DNA of 64,000 nt from Natronomonas sp. CBA1123 (GTDB taxonomy: Archaea > Halobacteriota > Halobacteria > Halobacteriales > Haloarculaceae). The stretch lies in the NCBI RefSeq assembly GCF_009741925.1, contig NZ_WPCC01000003.1, positions 62,001 to 126,000 on the forward strand. The letters are read 5' to 3'. A program made the translations under genes and the position numbers. Shown here one piece after another: positions 1 through 8,582 of this stretch (position 1 is its first letter; the number at the start of each line of letters is the position of its first letter). The notes under the pieces were generated by a model. That model saw only the letters and a program-made list of their open reading frames with translations. It did no database searches and was not told where the DNA came from.

Positions 1-212
1 TTCCGGTTGTCGGGCTTGAAGTCCGTTGCCGACTCTCCGGCCCCGGCCTCGACGAGGACGATGAACTCGTTATCGGTGAGTTGGAGGACGAGTTCGTTCT
101 CGTCGCCGAGGTTCGGCCGCGGCTTCAGTCCGCGCTTCTCGAAAGAGGAGGCTATATCGTCGAGAGAGTCCCAGCCCGCGATGTCATTCGCGGTGATTTG
201 CTGGAGAGTCAT
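1..212 (-). CDS. N-terminal part of a probable Eco57I-like restriction-modification methylase (runs off the left edge)
   Basis: Reading leftward from an ATG at 210-212, 70 codons stay open to the window edge. The protein begins MTLQQITANDIAGWDSL and continues with a stretch containing FEKRGLKPRP and ENELVLQL. From memory this opening matches haloarchaeal proteins annotated as Eco57I-type restriction-modification methylases (large fused type IIG-like enzymes with an N-terminal nuclease-like region). No methylase motif falls within the visible part, so the call rests on the N-terminus only. Its place beside a HEPN protein and mobile genes fits a defence island. It could also be another large protein sharing this N-terminus. 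Confidence 0.45.
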   Translation of the reverse strand, partial: MTLQQITANDIAGWDSLDDIASSFEKRGLKPRPNLGDENELVLQLTDNEFIVLVEAGAGESATDFKPDNR

Positions 213-355
213 GAAAGTAACTGCGAGGTAAACTACAAAAAAGCGCCGCTGGCTCGGAGATCGTCTAGGGGATGCTGGCTTCTTTGTGGCCAAGGGGTGA
301 TAATCTTCTACCAGTATTGTTGACAAAATATTCAGGAGGCTATTCTATGTTGGCT

Positions 356-1096
356 TTACCGCTGGGAAGGCAGGAGGATCTCGATATTTCGCCCGAGTTT
401 CGGGTCGAAATCCGGCTGGTTTTTGCGAGGGAGCGAGTGGTAGGGCGGTTCCGAGGCTCTAGCAGTGACCGCTGCAACGAGTGCGTCCAGGATGTCGTCT
501 TCTGAGCCAATCATCGGGGCATACGCGGGCTTCCGATAGTTCTCAACCGCATCCGTGTAGAACTGTTTGACATCGAATTCGACAGCCTCCTCAAGAAGAG
601 AGAGACGCTCCAGCTTCCCTGCATCGTTCTTTTTTGAATTGTCGAGGGGATCGCCATTGAGCGCAGCAAAACACGCCTCGGGATGCGTCTCCAGCACCAT
701 TTCGCTCTTCTCACACTCACGCAAGAACGTGTCCACCTCACGGATTCGAGGGACGAGACTCCACGCCTGACTCTGAATGCCGAATCCGGCACCGTGACTT
801 TCGTGCTCTTGTTTACCCTGATCAATGTTTTTTGCGTACACGGCGTCGCGAGTCGGAGTGTAGAAGACACTACTCTGCTGCTTGCTGCCAACGTACTTCT
901 TTGCCTCTACGTCGCAGGCTCGCTTAGAGGCGCTACACAATCCAATCGGTATGTCTATCAGCATTTGGCTGAGATCCTCTTTTCGGTCGCGCCAAAGATT
1001 CCACAGTGTCGGATACACGTTCCCCTCTGGATTGCCGTTCTTGTCAATGAACACTGCAAACCAGCTTTTCCCTGCCCAATCAACACCAGCGTACAT
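356..1096 (-). CDS. DUF429 family protein (predicted RNase H-fold nuclease)
   Basis: The 246-residue protein opens with MYAGVDWAGKSW, the first acidic beta-strand of DUF429. It continues with IDIPIGL near residue 48, ETHPEACF near 136 and a C-terminal DDILDALVAAV helix around 200. DUF429 proteins adopt an RNase H-like fold with spaced acidic residues and are predicted metal-dependent nucleases; no substrate is established. Length is normal for the family and the gene looks intact. It stands alone between the partial restriction gene and a divergently transcribed transposase-type HTH gene. Its role here, possibly defence or element maintenance, is inference from location. Confidence 0.75.
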   Translation of the reverse strand: MYAGVDWAGKSWFAVFIDKNGNPEGNVYPTLWNLWRDRKEDLSQMLIDIPIGLCSASKRACDVEAKKYVGSKQQSSVFYTPTRDAVYAKNIDQGKQEHESHGAGFGIQSQAWSLVPRIREVDTFLRECEKSEMVLETHPEACFAALNGDPLDNSKKNDAGKLERLSLLEEAVEFDVKQFYTDAVENYRKPAYAPMIGSEDDILDALVAAVTARASEPPYHSLPRKNQPDFDPKLGRNIEILLPSQR

Positions 1097-1241
1097 AATC
1101 GAAGCAGCTCTTTACGGAGCCTCCCCCTCTGCTCTCATAACTTCCACCTGACAGTCTGGTCAGATAGAGCTTTCTACGTCCTGAAAGAGCCAATAATTTA
1201 TCAATCTATACTACTGAGTTGCTGTGCTACCTCCTATGACT

Positions 1242-1254
1242 AATAAATATATAG
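1242..1254 (+). promoter_or_regulatory. TATA-box region for the IS630-type HTH gene
   Basis: An AT-only stretch, AATAAATATATA, lies about 25-30 nt before the ATG at 1277. That is the spacing expected for an archaeal promoter giving a leaderless transcript. Assigned by position only. Confidence 0.45.
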
Positions 1255-1276
1255 CGGTGGCACAAATTCGGTAAAC

Positions 1277-1780
1277 ATGACCCGACGGGAGACGTTGTTA
1301 CAAAGACAGGAGGCTCGTCGGAAAGAAGCGATTACGCTCCTAAATGACGGATTTTCCCGTCAAGAAGTTGCTGATAAACTCGATGTTGATCCTTCGTCTG
1401 TATCACGGTGGAAAAAGACGTACGAGGAGGAGGGAATGATGGGACTTGACGCTAGTTCTCCCCCAAAAAGAGAGCCAGTCTTAGATGACGATCAGTTGTT
1501 GGAATTAGCCGCCTACCTCCGAGATGGTCCGAGACAGCACGGCTTTGAAAATGACTTTTGGACACACAAGCAGGTCATGGCTCTTATCGAAGAGAAATTC
1601 GATACCTCAATCGCCTTATCGACTTTATATAGCTATATGAAACGAATGGAATGGGAATACAGGAAGGCAAAAAACCCTCCCGGTGAACGAGATCTGGATG
1701 CGATTGAACGTGATCGCCAAAAGAAATTTGAACGCGTTCAACAAATGGCTTCGAGTGACAAGTCTATCCTTGAGCGGTAG
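1277..1780 (+). CDS. IS630-type helix-turn-helix protein (transposase N-terminal part without DDE domain)
   Basis: The 167-residue protein has a homeodomain-like HTH at about residues 15-50 (ITLLNDGFSRQEVADKLDVD, then SSVSRWKKTYEEEG). A winged-helix segment of the kind found in IS630/Tc1 transposases follows at about 75-135, including FWTHKQVMALIEEKFD and STLYSYMKRM. Full IS630 transposases continue into a DDE catalytic domain. Here the frame stops after ERVQQMASSDK and I found no DDE-like continuation. It is either a truncated transposase or a stand-alone regulator derived from one. The ATG follows a well-placed TATA box. Confidence 0.6.
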   Translation: MTRRETLLQRQEARRKEAITLLNDGFSRQEVADKLDVDPSSVSRWKKTYEEEGMMGLDASSPPKREPVLDDDQLLELAAYLRDGPRQHGFENDFWTHKQVMALIEEKFDTSIALSTLYSYMKRMEWEYRKAKNPPGERDLDAIERDRQKKFERVQQMASSDKSILER

Positions 1781-2033
1781 GAAATCTTAGAACGGATAAG
1801 TTGCATCGTTTCGATCTGGTGTATTGTTGTCTTCCATTTCCTTGGAGTAGCCTCGGTGAATTTGTAACGCATAATTCTCAGCTAATGATTGGTTCCCGCA
1901 GCATGCTGAATCCACAGCGCGAATATTCCACCAGACTCACATGATTTGGACATCAAAAAGTTTCGGCGTAGATAGGTTTCTGTATTACCAACGACCGTCC
2001 GGATGCATCACAGAGGATTGATGAACTCGCTGT

Positions 2034-2522
2034 CTAGACAGGCCAGGTAGGGAGCGAGGGCGCTCCATTCTTCCAGTGAATCGCACCTAGCGCGGGAAAG
2101 AACTGCTGTAGTCGGTCATCGAGAACGGCGAGTGGATGCGCATCGAGAAACGTCGCCTCGTGCCGATTAACCGGCGTGTCTTCGTGGTTGAGTTGGATAT
2201 GACAGGGCCCAAGGTCTGGATGATCGGCGTCCTGGTGGAAGCCAAGCATCAGGTTCCGGTCCGGTTCGACCCAGTTGATGCGGTAGTATTCGTGGTCGAC
2301 GCCGGCGGGGTACCAGAAGCGAATCTCCAGTCGCGCAGTCGTCGCGTCGTAAGAGTCACTCAGGAAAGTCGTCGGATCGACATCCGCGATGATGTACCGG
2401 GGTCGGCGTCGAGACGGGCGATAGCGGACCTCTTCACACCCTGGCTGGTTCGTCAATCGGTCGTGAACGTCGCGGAGGAGGGTCCGCTGTGTATAGCGGT
2501 CGCGACCGGCAAGAAAGATCAT
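2034..2522 (-). CDS. Hypothetical protein downstream of a DUF7342-like regulator (possible toxin partner)
   Basis: This 162-residue protein starts MIFLAGRDRYTQRTLLRDVHDRL and is rich in charged and aromatic residues. It includes a beta-rich middle (LEIRFWYPAGVDHEYYRINW) and a His-containing segment (GPCHIQLNHED). The start lies 17 nt after the stop of the winged-helix gene, so the two are very likely co-transcribed. The layout (HTH protein followed by a small single-domain protein in an accessory region) resembles haloarchaeal TumA/TumE-type toxin-antitoxin pairs, but I could not confirm a toxin fold or an active site. Treat the function as unknown. Confidence 0.55.
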   Translation of the reverse strand: MIFLAGRDRYTQRTLLRDVHDRLTNQPGCEEVRYRPSRRRPRYIIADVDPTTFLSDSYDATTARLEIRFWYPAGVDHEYYRINWVEPDRNLMLGFHQDADHPDLGPCHIQLNHEDTPVNRHEATFLDAHPLAVLDDRLQQFFPALGAIHWKNGAPSLPTWPV

Positions 2523-2539
2523 TCTGTGAGAGAGGAGGA

Positions 2540-3100
2540 TTAGCTCGTGGCGCGGTCAGCCATGTCGGTCATCTGCTCGCGGGTGGCTTCGACGTCTGAG
2601 TAGAGTTCCAGTGCGTGCTTGATGAGGCGGCGATCCTCCTCGTTCTCACGCCAGAACGCGATGACGTCGTGGCGCTCGCGGAGCTCGGCACTTGCGAGGT
2701 CGCCGTCGGCGAGCGACTGTTCGAGCTCTTCCCATGTCTCGACGTCGTAGGTCGCCTGCCACCCTTCGATCTCCTCGGTAATCGCGGCCAATTCGCTCCG
2801 AAGCTCCTCGCGGGTGTTCTCCTCGATGAGCGTGCGGATCTCCTCGAAGAGCAGTCGCGTGGTGTCCGGCTGGTAGCGGGTTGTCTCGCCGGCCTCGACG
2901 CGACGCAGCTGGCCCTGGTCGACGAGATCTTGGAGTTCCTCGTTGGTCGTACTCCAGGCGGCGTCGGCCTGCTCGCTGATCCAGTTGACCGACCGCGGTT
3001 CGCGGAGCGTCTCGGCGACCGCTCGAATGCGTTCGCGGGCACTCATCGACTGACTCCACGACTGGACCCCATCTCGCGATGATTCGGACATGCTTGGCAC
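2540..3100 (-). CDS. DUF7342-like winged-helix protein (possible antitoxin/regulator)
   Basis: The 186-residue protein has an N-terminal winged helix at about residues 20-80, with ARERIRAVAETL, VNWISEQADAAWSTT and LRRVEAGETTRYQPD marking helices and wing. A long, very acidic alpha-helical tail follows (EENTREELRSELAAI and similar). This is the layout of the haloarchaeal DUF7342 family, which I recognise from memory. It is the first gene of a two-gene unit with the hypothetical protein at 2034-2522. An internal Met at residue 4 (start 3091) is an alternative. A DNA-binding, probably autoregulatory role is inferred; no partner is proven. Confidence 0.6.
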   Translation of the reverse strand: MPSMSESSRDGVQSWSQSMSARERIRAVAETLREPRSVNWISEQADAAWSTTNEELQDLVDQGQLRRVEAGETTRYQPDTTRLLFEEIRTLIEENTREELRSELAAITEEIEGWQATYDVETWEELEQSLADGDLASAELRERHDVIAFWRENEEDRRLIKHALELYSDVEATREQMTDMADRATS

Positions 3101-3957
3101 CTCTTAGGACAGTGTTGGCGCTAAACTCGCATATATGTTTGTATCTTCTCGTATAATCAAGAATGCGTTGCGAGCGAAGGGGTCCGGATATTGAAATGCG
3201 AAACCGACGGAAAGTATGAACCAACCGAAGCATAACCGATATTCTGACTTTGCGAAACTACGGCTGACTGGCGAGGCGTCCCATATTCCGGACACGAGGC
3301 TGGACGACGGGTGTGAAGGTAATCCTCGACGGTAACGCGCCACGACGAGCTCTGGTGGCTACCCCGATGCGCCGTCGACCACCGACAGCGAGTGCCGGTC
3401 CTGTATGGCGTCAGGTCCAGGCAGCCCGACAAAGTGCCGGTTCTGTCTTCCCAACCATCTCGGGAGTGTCGGCCACTAGCACGGCCGAGTCAGCGTCGAC
3501 GACGTTCGAGGTGACCGCCTATCGGACGCTGTGGTTCGGGCTACAGTACGACTCGGAGACGGTCGAACAGGGAGGACGGTCGGGAACGGTGCGCTCGCGA
3601 CGGTGCGCTGGTACGACGGCGAGACAGTACCTGAAATGGGAGCTGGCCGAACGAGTCGAAGACCGACAGGAGCTGCTCATCCCGGCTGGTGAATCTCCCT
3701 TCGAGAAGGCGACCCTGAATCACTCCTAGTTCCATTTGCTTCCTAGCAGCTGCTGGTTTTCTGAATGGCTGAACCCCGCCATAGGCTCGTGATAGGGCGC
3801 GTGGCACTCCCACCAGTTCGTCGAACCGGAAACCCGAAGAGACCAACCAACTGCCCTTAGGTTAGCGTGAGAAGCCAACGATAACACTCGTGGGGGAATG
3901 TTACTTCTGAGTCGGGAAGGCAGGGTTTCAACAAAGCCTCTCGGCCACAACCATTCG
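3101..3957. other. 857-bp stretch with no intact gene
   Basis: This gap between two leftward genes holds no convincing intact coding region. A 138-codon frame at 3313-3729 on the plus strand has unnatural composition and is not accepted. A short zinc-ribbon-like relic is listed separately (3354-3479). Beyond about 3730 both strands look like decayed sequence. AT-rich DNA at 3110-3160 probably holds the promoter of the DUF7342-like gene. Confidence 0.5.
3354..3479 (+). pseudogene. Zinc-ribbon remnant (two CxxC pairs)
   Basis: In this frame 41 codons end at a TAG and encode DSECRSCMASG followed shortly by KCRFCLPNHL, a CxxC...CxxC knuckle. The pattern resembles the N-terminal zinc finger of some larger haloarchaeal proteins. 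The frame has a stop just upstream (3333), no start codon and no continuation, so it is read as a gene fragment. It could be chance, but two correctly spaced CxxC pairs plus a plausible linker make that less likely. Confidence 0.35.
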
Positions 3958-5577
3958 TCACTGGAGAGCGTTCCCAAGTGCCCCAAACTCGAGAGGCATA
4001 GCAGGCAACTCTCGGCTCGGCTTCTGTTCCTCTTCGAGATTGACAGAGAAGGCGAGGTAGATGAGTGCTGCTCGGGTTTTCCGCAGCATCGTGACTGCTT
4101 TTGTCTCAAATTCGTCTCGTGCCATCTTCGTCGCTAATTCATCTGTGAAATGACCCGCTTGTCGCTCCGTTGCCTCCCACGCTGTGAGTTTCACATACCG
4201 GTGCTCGACACCATTCCGCAGTTCAGTAAGCTCTCGCCCCGCCAAATCCAGCGAGTTCTCTATCCGTAGCGAATCATCTCGCAGGTCCTTACTCAACCAG
4301 TACAGTCCTCGAAGCGGCAGGTTCGCCCGGCCTGAAAATTTCTCTTGCAGGGTGCTCCCGTGCCGGTTCTGGAACCAGATGTCGGTAAATGAGACGTCCT
4401 CTGAGTCGCGGCCGCATTCGAAATAGTAGTTGATGAACTGCGCGATTTTGTCGAACAGAGAGTACGCTGTCCGGAGCGCAATCTTCAGCTGTTCACCGTA
4501 CACAGAGTGAACGGGGTAATCCAGCGTATTCGTCAGATGGACGTCCGCATCCGCGAAGTGCGGGCCGTTTGGGTGACTCCCCTCGTACAGCAGATACCGG
4601 GCAGTCACGAACTCCTCGACCAAGTGATTCCATAACCCCAGACAAGTCACGATTCGTTCCGTCCGTGCGTCCTGCAGCTGGCCCAGATGGAGCGTATCTT
4701 GAGCAGCAATCGGCTCGTCCGTTACCTCATTCAGCGTGTTCAAGAAGAGACGATGCCGGAGACACCACCGTCGATACGCTCGCTCCTCGTCGCTATCCCC
4801 GAGGTCACTCTCCTCGAATTCAAGAATCTCATCAGACGGGGGCGGAGACTCGAACTCGGCTGCGATTCGGGTTTGATACCGCTCGAACTGTTGGACTGTG
4901 TTCTCAGGAGAGAGCCCTACGAGGCGGTCCATCTTGGCCTTCTCTAGTTCATCGTATGCTTTCTTCAGCAGAATTCCACGATGCCCGTTGTCGTAGTCAT
5001 ACCTCGCATATGTGTAGAAGCCGATGCCGCGTTGGCCGCGGGCGGGGAAAAAGTACGGTTGGCGGATTAGCGCCTCATTCCAAAAGTCAAACGCCTCGAC
5101 GAACCGCCCGATGGTCGAATACAGATTTCCTAGGTTCGTGAACGACCGCCACTGTTCCAGGGGCGCGAGTTCGTCGACGGTATCCTCCTGAATTGCGAGG
5201 CGATAGTGCCGGATTGCGTGTTCCCGGTCGGTGTTCTCCCAGAGCCATTCGTCGCCCCGGTCGGCCTCCAAGGACATCCGGTTCGAATATGCTGTGCCAA
5301 GCCGGTAGTTCAACATTCCGCGGAGCTCGGCATCAAGCGAGGACGGGTCTAGGTCTTTGGCGAGGTCAATCCCTGCGGAGATTGCGATTCGACTGTCGAT
5401 GTCGGCGCCGTGGTCAACGAGCCAGCCGATTACCCTGAGCTGATTCCATGGTGAGAGATTTTTGACTGACTCGACCATCTTCAGGCGGTCGATGACCTCT
5501 TCCCGATATTCGGGAAGCAGAGCCCGGAGTGACCGGACTTCTAAAGCTGTCAGACGAGAGGTTTGCTCTGTTTCCAC
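3958..5577 (-). CDS. TPR protein with C-terminal LA2681-like HEPN domain
   Basis: This 539-residue protein has an N-terminal helical region, then TPR-like helices at about residues 85-190 (AIRHYRLAIQEDTVDEL; SFTNLGNLYSTIGRFVEAFDFW). A C-terminal all-helical domain of about 240 residues follows. It contains the HEPN RNase motif: Arg454-Asn-x3-His459 within ELRNGVEHRY, an RNx3H form of Rx4-6H. The architecture matches the LA2681-like HEPN family described as a predicted RNase of biological conflict systems. By family knowledge it would cleave RNA after activation sensed through the TPR part; that is inference here. The gene starts 2 nt after a small upstream gene, so they are probably one operon. 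Confidence 0.7.
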   Translation of the reverse strand: METEQTSRLTALEVRSLRALLPEYREEVIDRLKMVESVKNLSPWNQLRVIGWLVDHGADIDSRIAISAGIDLAKDLDPSSLDAELRGMLNYRLGTAYSNRMSLEADRGDEWLWENTDREHAIRHYRLAIQEDTVDELAPLEQWRSFTNLGNLYSTIGRFVEAFDFWNEALIRQPYFFPARGQRGIGFYTYARYDYDNGHRGILLKKAYDELEKAKMDRLVGLSPENTVQQFERYQTRIAAEFESPPPSDEILEFEESDLGDSDEERAYRRWCLRHRLFLNTLNEVTDEPIAAQDTLHLGQLQDARTERIVTCLGLWNHLVEEFVTARYLLYEGSHPNGPHFADADVHLTNTLDYPVHSVYGEQLKIALRTAYSLFDKIAQFINYYFECGRDSEDVSFTDIWFQNRHGSTLQEKFSGRANLPLRGLYWLSKDLRDDSLRIENSLDLAGRELTELRNGVEHRYVKLTAWEATERQAGHFTDELATKMARDEFETKAVTMLRKTRAALIYLAFSVNLEEEQKPSRELPAMPLEFGALGNALQ

Positions 5578-5579
5578 GG

Positions 5580-5894
5580 TTAACGGTCGGGATCAGGGTG
5601 GCGGTGTATTCGATACTTGTGCTCCGGGCTCACTGCCTCGAGGGAGTCGTTGATGTCTTCGATTAGCGTTAACTCGTTCTCCTCGCCCCAGCCGTTACAG
5701 GTTAGGTGTTTTCGGTCCATTACTTCGCTGTCTTCCTCAATGGCACTCCCGGCGCTCTGGAGTTCAAAATAATGGGGGTCTCTGAATTCAAGCAGTTCAT
5801 CGTTGGGGACCATCGATGACACCGTTTCGAGATCGAATACCGCTCGAACCATGAACACAGCAGTCAATACAATCATGTATTGTTTCTGTGTCAT
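5580..5894 (-). CDS. Small hypothetical protein upstream of the HEPN gene
   Basis: The 104-residue protein begins with a moderately hydrophobic stretch (MIVLTAVFMVRAVF, about residues 7-20) and then becomes polar, ending in a His/Asp-rich tail (KYRIHRHPDPD). I do not recognise it. Its TAA is two bases before the HEPN start, so translation is probably coupled and it may be a partner or regulator of that RNase. Internal Mets at residues 7 and 15 are alternative starts. Confidence 0.45.
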   Translation of the reverse strand: MTQKQYMIVLTAVFMVRAVFDLETVSSMVPNDELLEFRDPHYFELQSAGSAIEEDSEVMDRKHLTCNGWGEENELTLIEDINDSLEAVSPEHKYRIHRHPDPDR

Positions 5895-5934
5895 TTTGTC
5901 TTAGTACTGCTGTAATTCACACCGTAGAAGGGAT

Positions 5935-6366
5935 TCAATAACGCCGATTGGTGTTAATCGCCTCAGTATCCACACTCGGACGCGGCTTCTCGATTAACTT
6001 GAGGAATTCTTCGCTATGGTCAATTTGATCAAACATTTCACTGAGCGGCCCCGGTGCGAACATGTTGTTGCGGTCAAACACCTCCCGAGCTTCATTCGTG
6101 AGGTGATAATATCGGCGTGGTTCACCAGGGCTCTGATCTGGAGAATTCTCGTATGCGACAACACCTGACTCGCGGAGTTTGTTCAGTCGCTTACTGATCT
6201 GTGACTTCGAAAGCGGAGGATTGAGAATCGCGAATTCTTTCGGTGAAACGAGGCCTTTCGGGTGGGCTACAATATCGGCGATAAGGCTAGCACACTCTTC
6301 GTTATCGACGGCACTAATTATCTCGACTGTTCGGTCAACGGTTGGTGAGGTGGTGTTGCCTTCCAT
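5935..6366 (-). CDS. Winged-helix transcriptional regulator
   Basis: From the ATG at 6364-6366 the protein is 143 residues. It has a winged helix over about residues 15-95, with ECASLIADIVAHPKGLVS as helix 1, a recognition-helix region PLSKSQISKRLNKLRESG, and a wing ending EPRRYYHLTNEARE. This is an ArsR/MarR-like fold common among haloarchaeal regulators. A GTG three codons upstream is an alternative start. The gene heads leftward toward the small protein/HEPN pair and stops 40 nt before it, so it may regulate or belong to that unit. The ligand is unknown. Confidence 0.6.
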   Translation of the reverse strand: MEGNTTSPTVDRTVEIISAVDNEECASLIADIVAHPKGLVSPKEFAILNPPLSKSQISKRLNKLRESGVVAYENSPDQSPGEPRRYYHLTNEAREVFDRNNMFAPGPLSEMFDQIDHSEEFLKLIEKPRPSVDTEAINTNRRY

Positions 6367-6586
6367 ACTTATCACATGCTATCGTTTCCATTAAAGATTT
6401 CTAGTAAGAGAAATCTTGGGATAAATCTGCTAATAGGTCCAAATATCCCCAACCGGTTGTAAGTATTTGACTACGCAGATCGTTAATCGCTGCACCCAAG
6501 AAGACGCTCATCGAAATATTCGAAATAGCTCGACCTCGGCCGAAGGCTTGGCTTCAACAGCTCTAACGCCCGTTGTATTGCCGGTC

Positions 6587-6838
6587 CTACTCAGGACGAA
6601 CCGGCTTCGTTGTGGTGTGGCCAGGATACCACCAGACAGTATGCTTGCCGCTATGCTCCTTAGATTTGAGGAATCCTCTGTCTTCCAAGTCCTTCAGTCG
6701 CTTTAGTGCTCCTCGTCGTCCGATTTCGAGATCATCAGCGATTTCGCGAGTTGTGAGAACCGGATCTTCAGACGACATAAAAAGATTCAGAATTTCATCA
6801 TCCGTGACTGTCGGTTTCCGACCGGGGCCATCATTCAT
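6587..6838 (-). CDS. Small winged-helix DNA-binding protein
   Basis: From the ATG at 6836-6838 this is an 83-residue protein built almost entirely of one winged helix. DDEILNLFMSSEDPVLTTRE leads into EIADDLEIGRRGALKRLKDLEDRG, then a wing ending TVWWYPG. Small proteins of this type (GRKPTVTDDEIL start, VWWYPG end) are frequent in haloarchaeal accessory regions. A TTG directly before the ATG is a possible alternative start. No partner gene is evident. It probably acts as a local transcriptional regulator. Confidence 0.65.
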   Translation of the reverse strand: MNDGPGRKPTVTDDEILNLFMSSEDPVLTTREIADDLEIGRRGALKRLKDLEDRGFLKSKEHSGKHTVWWYPGHTTTKPVRPE

Positions 6839-6962
6839 CAACTAAATCGGCCGGATGGTGTCAGATATGAATTTGTTCCGGGAGAGGAACTAATACCTTG
6901 GAACGCATCTACTGGACACATGAACGAACGCCAATGCCCGACTACCTCCCATGGGAGTGTTT

Positions 6963-7334
6963 ATGACCGAAATCGATTCGGAATTTTTGTCGAACTTGTA
7001 CCATGCGCTTCGAGCAAACAGGAGACGGTTGGCAGTTCAAAAGCTGAAGGCTGCAGATGAGAACGTTCTCTCGGTTCGCAAACTTGCACGGGAAATAGCT
7101 GGCCACGAGATGGGGATTACCGCTCGGCAGGCTACTGGTGAACCCTACCGAAATGTGTACAACGCGCTTGCTCAGACGCATCTACCAACTCTCGCGGAGG
7201 TCGACATTATCATCTATGACCCGGAGCGTCAGACTGTTTCTCCCGGCCCGAACTTCACTATCGCACTACTTCTCATCATCGTGAATGAATCTACGGTCGA
7301 CGCCCTCTACGGGTTTGGTAGCGTTGAAATATAG
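6963..7334 (+). CDS. DUF7344-like HTH protein with hydrophobic C-terminus
   Basis: The 123-residue protein starts MTEIDSEFLSNLYHALRANR, the usual opening of the haloarchaeal DUF7344 winged-helix family. It continues with a recognition region (LSVRKLAREIAG) and a wing-like segment (HLPTLAEVDIIIYD). Residues about 95-110 (TIALLLIIVNEST) are hydrophobic, so membrane association is possible. An in-frame ATG four codons earlier (6951) is an alternative start. It is a presumed regulator; the target is unknown. Confidence 0.6.
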   Translation: MTEIDSEFLSNLYHALRANRRRLAVQKLKAADENVLSVRKLAREIAGHEMGITARQATGEPYRNVYNALAQTHLPTLAEVDIIIYDPERQTVSPGPNFTIALLLIIVNESTVDALYGFGSVEI

Positions 7335-7472
7335 ACGTCAACGGGTGATTGAGTAAGTCAGTGTACTCCTATCTCTATTCGTGAGTCAATATCCACCCCA
7401 ATCCGAAGCCAGGAACGCTACTTTGGACAAGCAGACGCTTATCCAACCTTACTGCACGCTCTCTGTTATGGG

Positions 7473-8582
7473 GTGGTGAGGGTGGCCAGTAGACATCAGG
7501 CGGATGTACAGAATATCTACGCCAGAATAGGTAGTGAGGCATTCAGAGACTGGTATCAACACCGACAGACCGTAGAAAACATCCGAAATGGCCAGCCGTA
7601 TTTCAACGGCCCTAGCCCGGTAACGCCACCGGAACGACACAGCCCAAGTCGTCTCTTGCAATGCCATCGAAAAACATACTATAGCCAGCTCAACGCTCCC
7701 GAGGAGACGACTGACCCTCGTGGAATCTTCTGGTTCGGAACGCATTTTGAAGAAGATCTCGTGCTCCCATTCCTCCAAGACGCTGTTGCTGATGAGGAGA
7801 CGTTTGTCTGTAATTCTCTTTGGGTGGACTTCGTCGTCGAAACTGATGTAGGTGAAATACGTATTCGAGGTGAGACGGACCCTGTAGTCGTCGACTCCGA
7901 TTCTACTCCTCTCCTGCTATTCGAGATTAAGACAAAGCGAACGGTCGACAACGTCACCGAACCCAATAGACATCACAAAGCCCAGGCGCATGCGTATATG
8001 CACGGTCTTTCTGAGAAGTACGAGAGAGACATCGATCAAGCCGTGATATTGTATGGGGGCCGGACGAGTCTCGAAATTCGGTCATTCCTCATTGAATTCG
8101 ATGAGGCGTTCTGGAATGAGACTCTCATTACGTGGGCTGAGACCCAGACCACGTATCGCCTCGATGAAGAACTTCCGCCAGCAACTCCGGAATACAATTG
8201 GGAATGTGAATTTTGTCCGTATCGCGAACGATGCGGTGAAGGAGACCTGGCATATGGGGACAGTACCCCGACCGGATTACTTCCAGGGTTTCCTGAGTAT
8301 CCGCGAAAAAAAGTAGTCGATTATCTTGAGGCTCACCAAGGGGTGGGACTCACTCCGACGCTTGCATGGGAATACCCCGACCTCGCGGAAGAGTATCGCG
8401 TATACGACTGGCAATGTAGCCGTTGTGACGCCACCCACGATTGGCAGATAGAAAACTCGACAGAGACTGACTATTCTACTCCTGACTGTCCCGCGTGTAC
8501 TGGTATCGGTCCGCCCGGACAACTCGTTGATCCTGGACTCAACGAGCAACAACCACCGGAGGGAATCAATGGCGGCACGTAA
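7473..8582 (+). CDS. Solo Cas4-like PD-(D/E)XK nuclease with Fe-S cluster and C-terminal zinc ribbon
   Basis: The 369-residue protein (GTG start) shows the full Cas4/Dna2-type nuclease signature: His91 in FGTHFEE, Asp136 in GETDPVVV, Glu151-x-Lys153 in LFEIKTKR, and the QxxxY motif Gln171/Tyr175. Cys64 plus the C-terminal set Cys245, Cys248 and Cys254 would bind a [4Fe-4S] cluster. An additional CxxC pair (315/318 and 339/342) forms a zinc-ribbon tail that standard Cas4 lacks. No cas genes or repeats are present, so this is a stand-alone Cas4 of the type carried by mobile elements. It is the first gene of an overlapping operon leading to a tyrosine recombinase and probably processes DNA ends for that element. 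Confidence 0.8.
   Translation: MVRVASRHQADVQNIYARIGSEAFRDWYQHRQTVENIRNGQPYFNGPSPVTPPERHSPSRLLQCHRKTYYSQLNAPEETTDPRGIFWFGTHFEEDLVLPFLQDAVADEETFVCNSLWVDFVVETDVGEIRIRGETDPVVVDSDSTPLLLFEIKTKRTVDNVTEPNRHHKAQAHAYMHGLSEKYERDIDQAVILYGGRTSLEIRSFLIEFDEAFWNETLITWAETQTTYRLDEELPPATPEYNWECEFCPYRERCGEGDLAYGDSTPTGLLPGFPEYPRKKVVDYLEAHQGVGLTPTLAWEYPDLAEEYRVYDWQCSRCDATHDWQIENSTETDYSTPDCPACTGIGPPGQLVDPGLNEQQPPEGINGGT

Noticed and set aside
3313-3729. 138-codon plus-strand frame in the 3.1-3.9 kb gap
   Set aside because: Its composition (Arg/Thr/Ser-rich, no recognisable fold) does not look like a haloarchaeal protein, and a better zinc-ribbon reading exists in another frame over part of it.
7473-8582. CRISPR-Cas locus suggested by Cas4
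   Set aside because: No repeat array and no other cas gene is present; the Cas4-like gene is part of a recombinase operon.
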